Shown: piece by piece, positions 60,561 through 64,000 of the stretch
How positions within the stretch are numbered: position 1 is the first letter of the stretch
How the letters are laid out: each line of letters begins with the position of its first letter
DNA from: Rhinopomastus cyanomelas
Lineage: Eukaryota; Chordata; Aves; Bucerotiformes; Rhinopomastidae
DNA: 64,000 nucleotides
Reading direction: 5' to 3'
NCBI GenBank assembly: GCA_013400115.1
Contig: VXBP01001800.1
Span: forward strand, 1-64,000
Notes under the pieces: model-generated
Seen by the model: only the letters and a program-made list of their open reading frames with translations
The model's database searches: none
What the model was told of the DNA's origin: nothing
Translations under genes and position numbers: made by a program

Positions 60561-61238
60561 TATATAATAATAATCATTATTATATATACAATAAAATGCA
60601 TTATAATTTTAATCACATTAGATGTAACTTCCTATAGTACTTAATAACATTTGTTGATGACCTGTCTTGTCACTGTTTCGATTCTGAGTGCCCTTTTTAC
60701 TGTCATTACTCCTGTGTTACACAGAACTCTCAAAAAAACTTCAATGTGTGTGTCAACAGAAGCCAGCAGTTGATCTCAAAGTAGGGCAAGTAAATATAAA
60801 TGTTTATTTTATGGAAGGAAACAACCAAGAAACACAAAATTCAAAGGATTTATTGTTAGAAATTATATTATTGCTCAATCATGTGCAATGTCAACACACT
60901 AAGATTTTGATTTTGACTTCCAAGTTCCACTTTATTAATATGAAGTATCTGTAGAGTAGATTTGTAAGTTGAGTCATGGCAGTCCGTGCAAACTGGAAGC
61001 CAGGTCTGTGCTAAGATGTACCGATATTTTTTTCACATATGCATTTGAAAAACTGGTTTTTTTGAATTTGTCAGTGTGTAAAAAATATTTAAGAAGGGGT
61101 AGGGGAAAGGTGTTGAATATATAGATATTGAGTGTACAATGAAGTTAAGATTGTCCTAGACATTATTCTACTAATTGCATATTTTTGAGAGTCCTATATC
61201 TGTAAAACATTTCACTTGAAATGCGTCATTGCTTCTAG

Positions 61239-61529
61239 AGCCACAGTTTTCAAAGGAACAAGAGCTCTTTGCTAGTATCAACACCACAAGAGTGAAGCTG
61301 AACCTGATAGGCTGGAATGACGGTGGCTGCCCCATCACTTCCTTCACCCTAGAGTACCGGCCATTTGGGACAACAGTCTGGACAACTGCTCAGCGGACAT
61401 CCCTGTCAAAGTCCTACATACTGTATGACCTCCAGGAGGCAATGTGGTACGAATTGCAAATGAGAGTGTGCAACAGTGCTGGCTGTGCCGAGAAACAAGC
61501 CAAATTCGCAACACTCAATTACGATGGCA
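61239..61529 (+). CDS. DSCAM: DSCAM exon: FN3 domain 6 (single exon)
   Basis: 291-bp exon, the longest here, phase 1 at both ends, 96 whole codons. It encodes the entire last FN3 domain: (E)PQFSKEQELFASINTTRV, the C strand SFTLEYRPFGTTVW, the corner ATG-coded MWYELQMRVCNSAGCAEK, and FATLNYDG. It has an INTT glycosylation sequon and two closely spaced cysteines (CNSAGC). In DSCAM this domain is followed by a short juxtamembrane stretch and the transmembrane helix, which must lie beyond 64000. The donor is GGCA|GTAAGT. Confidence 0.97.
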
Positions 61530-64000
61530 GTAAGTATGTGGTTTTGTTTGCATGTCTGAGATGCTGGTTTTAGTCTTATGTGATTTTTTTGCTTGTCCTT
61601 CTTTTTCCTTCCATAAAACCCTTTCCAAATCTGCTAAACACACTGACAGAGGTTCAGCAGTCTCAAAGACATAAAATGCCTACTGATTTCATGACAATAA
61701 GCTGCCAGGCAGCCAAGAGGAAATTGTTTATTTATCTTCACTGCGGAGAAGTGAATACAGCACCAAAGTCAATCAACCATGTGTTGCATAACCGTAGGAC
61801 ACTAGATGCCATTAGTTCCAGTGGCCACAGAAACATTTGCTAGCATTTTATGCATCTCTTCCATTAATTTTTTTGTCTCCAGTACAATTGGTTCCTGCAG
61901 CCACTCACGGCCATGGCTGGCCTCATTGATATTCCATGCAATGTCCTACTGACACAACTCAAAACCCATTATGTGATGCAACAGAGCGCCTAACTAGCTT
62001 GTCTTCCAGGAAACCCTCCAGACTCCTCCAAGGGCAATGGCAGTGCTATTATCCCTATTTACAAGCAGAGGAGAGTGAGACTAATGGCTGTGACTGATGG
62101 CTCTGTTATGCTCAGCAACAGGGCACAGGGGATGAAGGAATTGTTGCATCCCTCCCTTCTGCCAGGGGTTGCTGCCCACCCTGGAAAAGCCAGATCAAGA
62201 GGGCAAGACCAGGCATTATAATTTGCTGATCACTCCAGCTCATACCCTGGCACATTTATCAAAAATGGTGGTGGCATGTGTGTGTTTCTGCTGGCTCTAC
62301 AATGGGAAATATAATTCTGACAAAAAGCTAGAGCAGATGGCTACAGATGGCAGTCTCTTGAATTGCTCCAGTGTGAATTGCCAGAGCTTTTCTGGAGACA
62401 TCCTATGTAAAATGCTGTTTGGTTGCCAGGGATGTTGTGCTGTATTGTGCAACCACTTGATGGCATTGGAGTCGTCAAATTAAGTGCCACGACTTGTGAG
62501 CAAGTTCAAAAAACAGCCGATACTTGACCAGCAACAGCACTAAATTACTGATCATAGCTCCATAGTGTTGGTGATGCGCACTCCTGCCACCGTTTTGTCC
62601 CACACAAGCCAGCCCTCTCCAGTACAGTATCCATGTATAGCTTGGGGAAGAACAAGCAACAGGGACCATCCTAGTCAGAAATGTGGGATATGAATAAGAC
62701 TGGTTTTCAACCTCAGCTTCCTACATATCCTCTAATGCTAGCCTGTGCTAGGTATTCATGAGTTCTTTTAGTTAATTAACAGCAAATGCCCTCATGGCTC
62801 ACCCTTTTGCAAATAGTACATCTTGTCATGTTTTTCTGAGAAAGTATAATTTTTGTAAGCGGCCACACAGCCCTCATTTTACTTCAGACAGTCTAAAAAA
62901 TTAAGACAAAGATTTTGCCTCAACACTTTAGAGTGCTGCAGGAAAGAAAGATCTGAGTAGATCTCAAATGCTGCCAGATCTTGCCAAATGCACTTAGGAT
63001 CTGTTTTACTGAGCCGTGTAGATGTTGCCCATCATAACTGCTTGAAGTATTATGAATTAATTTCTTGCCACTTTACCTAGCCTATCCTCTTCTTTTTCCC
63101 ATGTCTTTCTAAAGGCAACACTCATCTTCCAGTGTTTGTTTTTTTTCACACCCACAGTTATGACAAGGTCTGTATATGACTGGGGCAAACAGACTGAAGT
63201 GCCTATATGAAAATGCAAGTCCAGAGCCTTAAATTCCCACTACCAGCTATTAAATCAAATTCCTTCAACGAACGAATCTGAAATGTTGTCAGACTCTGCT
63301 TTTTGGTCAGGTGATGATACTTCTCTTTGTTCCATATACTGACTGGACCTGCACAACATAAAGATGTATGGCATCCTTAAAAGTAAAAAATGAAACAACA
63401 AAAATATTTGTAACGTTAAATTTCCCAGGTCACTGCTTCTGGTCAGCTAGAAAATTTCTCATGTATGGCAGTGATGGTTTTCCTTGTCAGGCATGCTTTG
63501 CTAGGACTACAACGTGCCTTAGAGAGGCAGCCTGATCTCAAACAGTGATTGCAAGGTTAAGAGAGGAGAACATGGCTGGAAATTAAAATTTCAGGGTTCA
63601 GATTTTCTACATTTGTTACACTTGATGCAGAACTAAAATTATTAACCTATTATTACTATTATTCACATTATTATCTTTATCAGTGATCTGGATGAGTGGT
63701 TTGACTGTGCCCTCAATAAATTTGCAGACAATGCCATGTTAGGCTGATGTGTTGATCTGCTTGAGACTCTCTATAGAGGGATCTGGACAGACCATATTAA
63801 TGAGCCAAGGCCAGTTGTATGAGCTGTATGAGGTCAAGTGGCAGGTCCTGCACTTGGTTCACAACAACCCAATGCAATGCTACAGACTTGCAGCAAAGTG
63901 GCTGGAAAGCTGCTCAGCGGAAAGATACCTGAGAGCATTGATTTAGCTAAATATGAGCCAGCAGTGTGCCCAGGTGGCCAAGAAGGCCAAAGGCATCTGG
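61530..64000 (+). other. DSCAM: DSCAM intron after FN3-6 (5' part, runs off the right edge)
   Basis: At least 2.47 kb of phase-1 intron. A CR1 copy starts near 63665 and continues past the window. The stretch 61530-63660 has no exon: I found no continuation encoding the juxtamembrane or transmembrane segment of DSCAM. Confidence 0.88.
63665..64000 (+). mobile_element. CR1 LINE, RT region, runs off the right edge
   Basis: Old copy: TTTATCAGTGATCTGGATGA (FISDLDE), CTCAATAAATTTGCAGAC (NKFAD), GTCCTGCACTTGGTTCAC (VLHLVH), then GCCAGCAGTGTGCCCAGGTG (QQCAQV) and GCCAAAGGCATCTGG at the window end. It most resembles the old family at 21740-23592. Confidence 0.88.

Larger units (their letters stand above)
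57462..61238 (+). other. DSCAM: DSCAM intron between FN3-5 and FN3-6
   Basis: About 3.8 kb as assembled, phase 1. It contains a CR1 end (58375-58705) and a minus-strand CR1 with a 533-base assembly gap (59115-60560), so its true length is uncertain. An AT-rich run follows at 60560-60640; 60650-61238 has no feature. Confidence 0.9.

Noticed and set aside
59204..60561. Long open frames of more than 300 codons across 59204-60561 on both strands
   Set aside because: They owe their length to the 533 undetermined bases. Only the CR1 codons on the minus strand on either side of the gap are meaningful.
4594..61529. DSCAML1, the paralogue, as the identity of the gene
   Set aside because: Diagnostic stretches (for example IIDLHPSSTYNIRMYAKNRI, SHPYPTVISEFEASPDSF and SNGTPSLVMIDGRRSIFSNG) agree with my memory of DSCAM and differ clearly from DSCAML1.
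61530..63660. Search for the juxtamembrane and transmembrane exon of DSCAM
   Set aside because: No frame beginning after an acceptor continues the protein after LNYDG; it must lie beyond the window.
1..64000. CRISPR arrays, tRNA or rRNA genes, bacterial operons
   Set aside because: No regular repeat-spacer pattern, no cloverleaf with A and B boxes and no ribosomal sequence was seen; the sequence is vertebrate nuclear DNA.

Overview
The window is a stretch of vertebrate, almost certainly bird, genomic DNA. Large AT-rich introns separate short, well-conserved exons with GT-AG borders. The interspersed repeats are dominated by CR1 LINEs whose 3' ends carry short tandem 8-mers such as ATTCTATG, a hallmark of sauropsid and especially avian genomes. 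No rRNA, tRNA, CRISPR array or prokaryotic-type operon was seen. The number of CR1 pieces (about 20 in 64 kb) and the young look of several suggest a CR1-rich bird lineage, but the species cannot be fixed from this sequence.

The only host gene I can support is DSCAM (Down syndrome cell adhesion molecule), read on the + strand. Twelve internal exons were placed: 4594-4761, 8862-8932, 15741-15981, 17545-17691, 21030-21185, 33172-33305, 46269-46422, 53130-53247, 54094-54257, 56620-56718, 57273-57461 and 61239-61529. They splice in frame into 1,932 bp, about 644 codons with no stop. They encode the second half of fibronectin type III (FN3) domain 1, then FN3-2, FN3-3, FN3-4, Ig domain 10, FN3-5 and FN3-6, which is the membrane-proximal half of the ectodomain. 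Upstream Ig exons and downstream transmembrane and cytoplasmic exons lie outside the window. Every domain boundary is a phase-1 intron, so each domain is a symmetrical one- or two-exon module. No tandem alternative exon arrays like those of insect Dscam are visible.

Layout: 1-4.6 kb, intron with CR1 ends and a CpG-rich patch; 4.6-21.2 kb, five exons with an unusual LTR-derived element at 5.4-6.1 kb, a CR1 with an open endonuclease domain at 10.6-11.7 kb and a nested CR1 pair at 18.5-19.8 kb; 21-46 kb, two giant introns (12.0 and 13.0 kb) with old CR1 copies, LTR-like sequence and a cluster of hairpins at 25.0-25.2 kb; 46-53 kb, intron with a CR1 whose 5' end is an inverted duplicate; 53-61.5 kb, five closely spaced exons; 61.5-64 kb, start of the next intron with a CR1 running off the end.

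The most unusual non-genic structures are: (i) an LTR element at 5438-6140 whose two ends are the same LTR terminus in inverted orientation, flanked by a 6-bp target duplication; (ii) four consecutive hairpins in 150 bp at 25039-25185; (iii) a CR1 with an inverted duplicate at its 5' end; (iv) two loci where the 3' ends of two different CR1 families are joined in the same order. All undetermined bases (11153, 55253 and 59573-60105) fall inside CR1 copies, so part of the apparent internal deletion of these copies may be an assembly effect.
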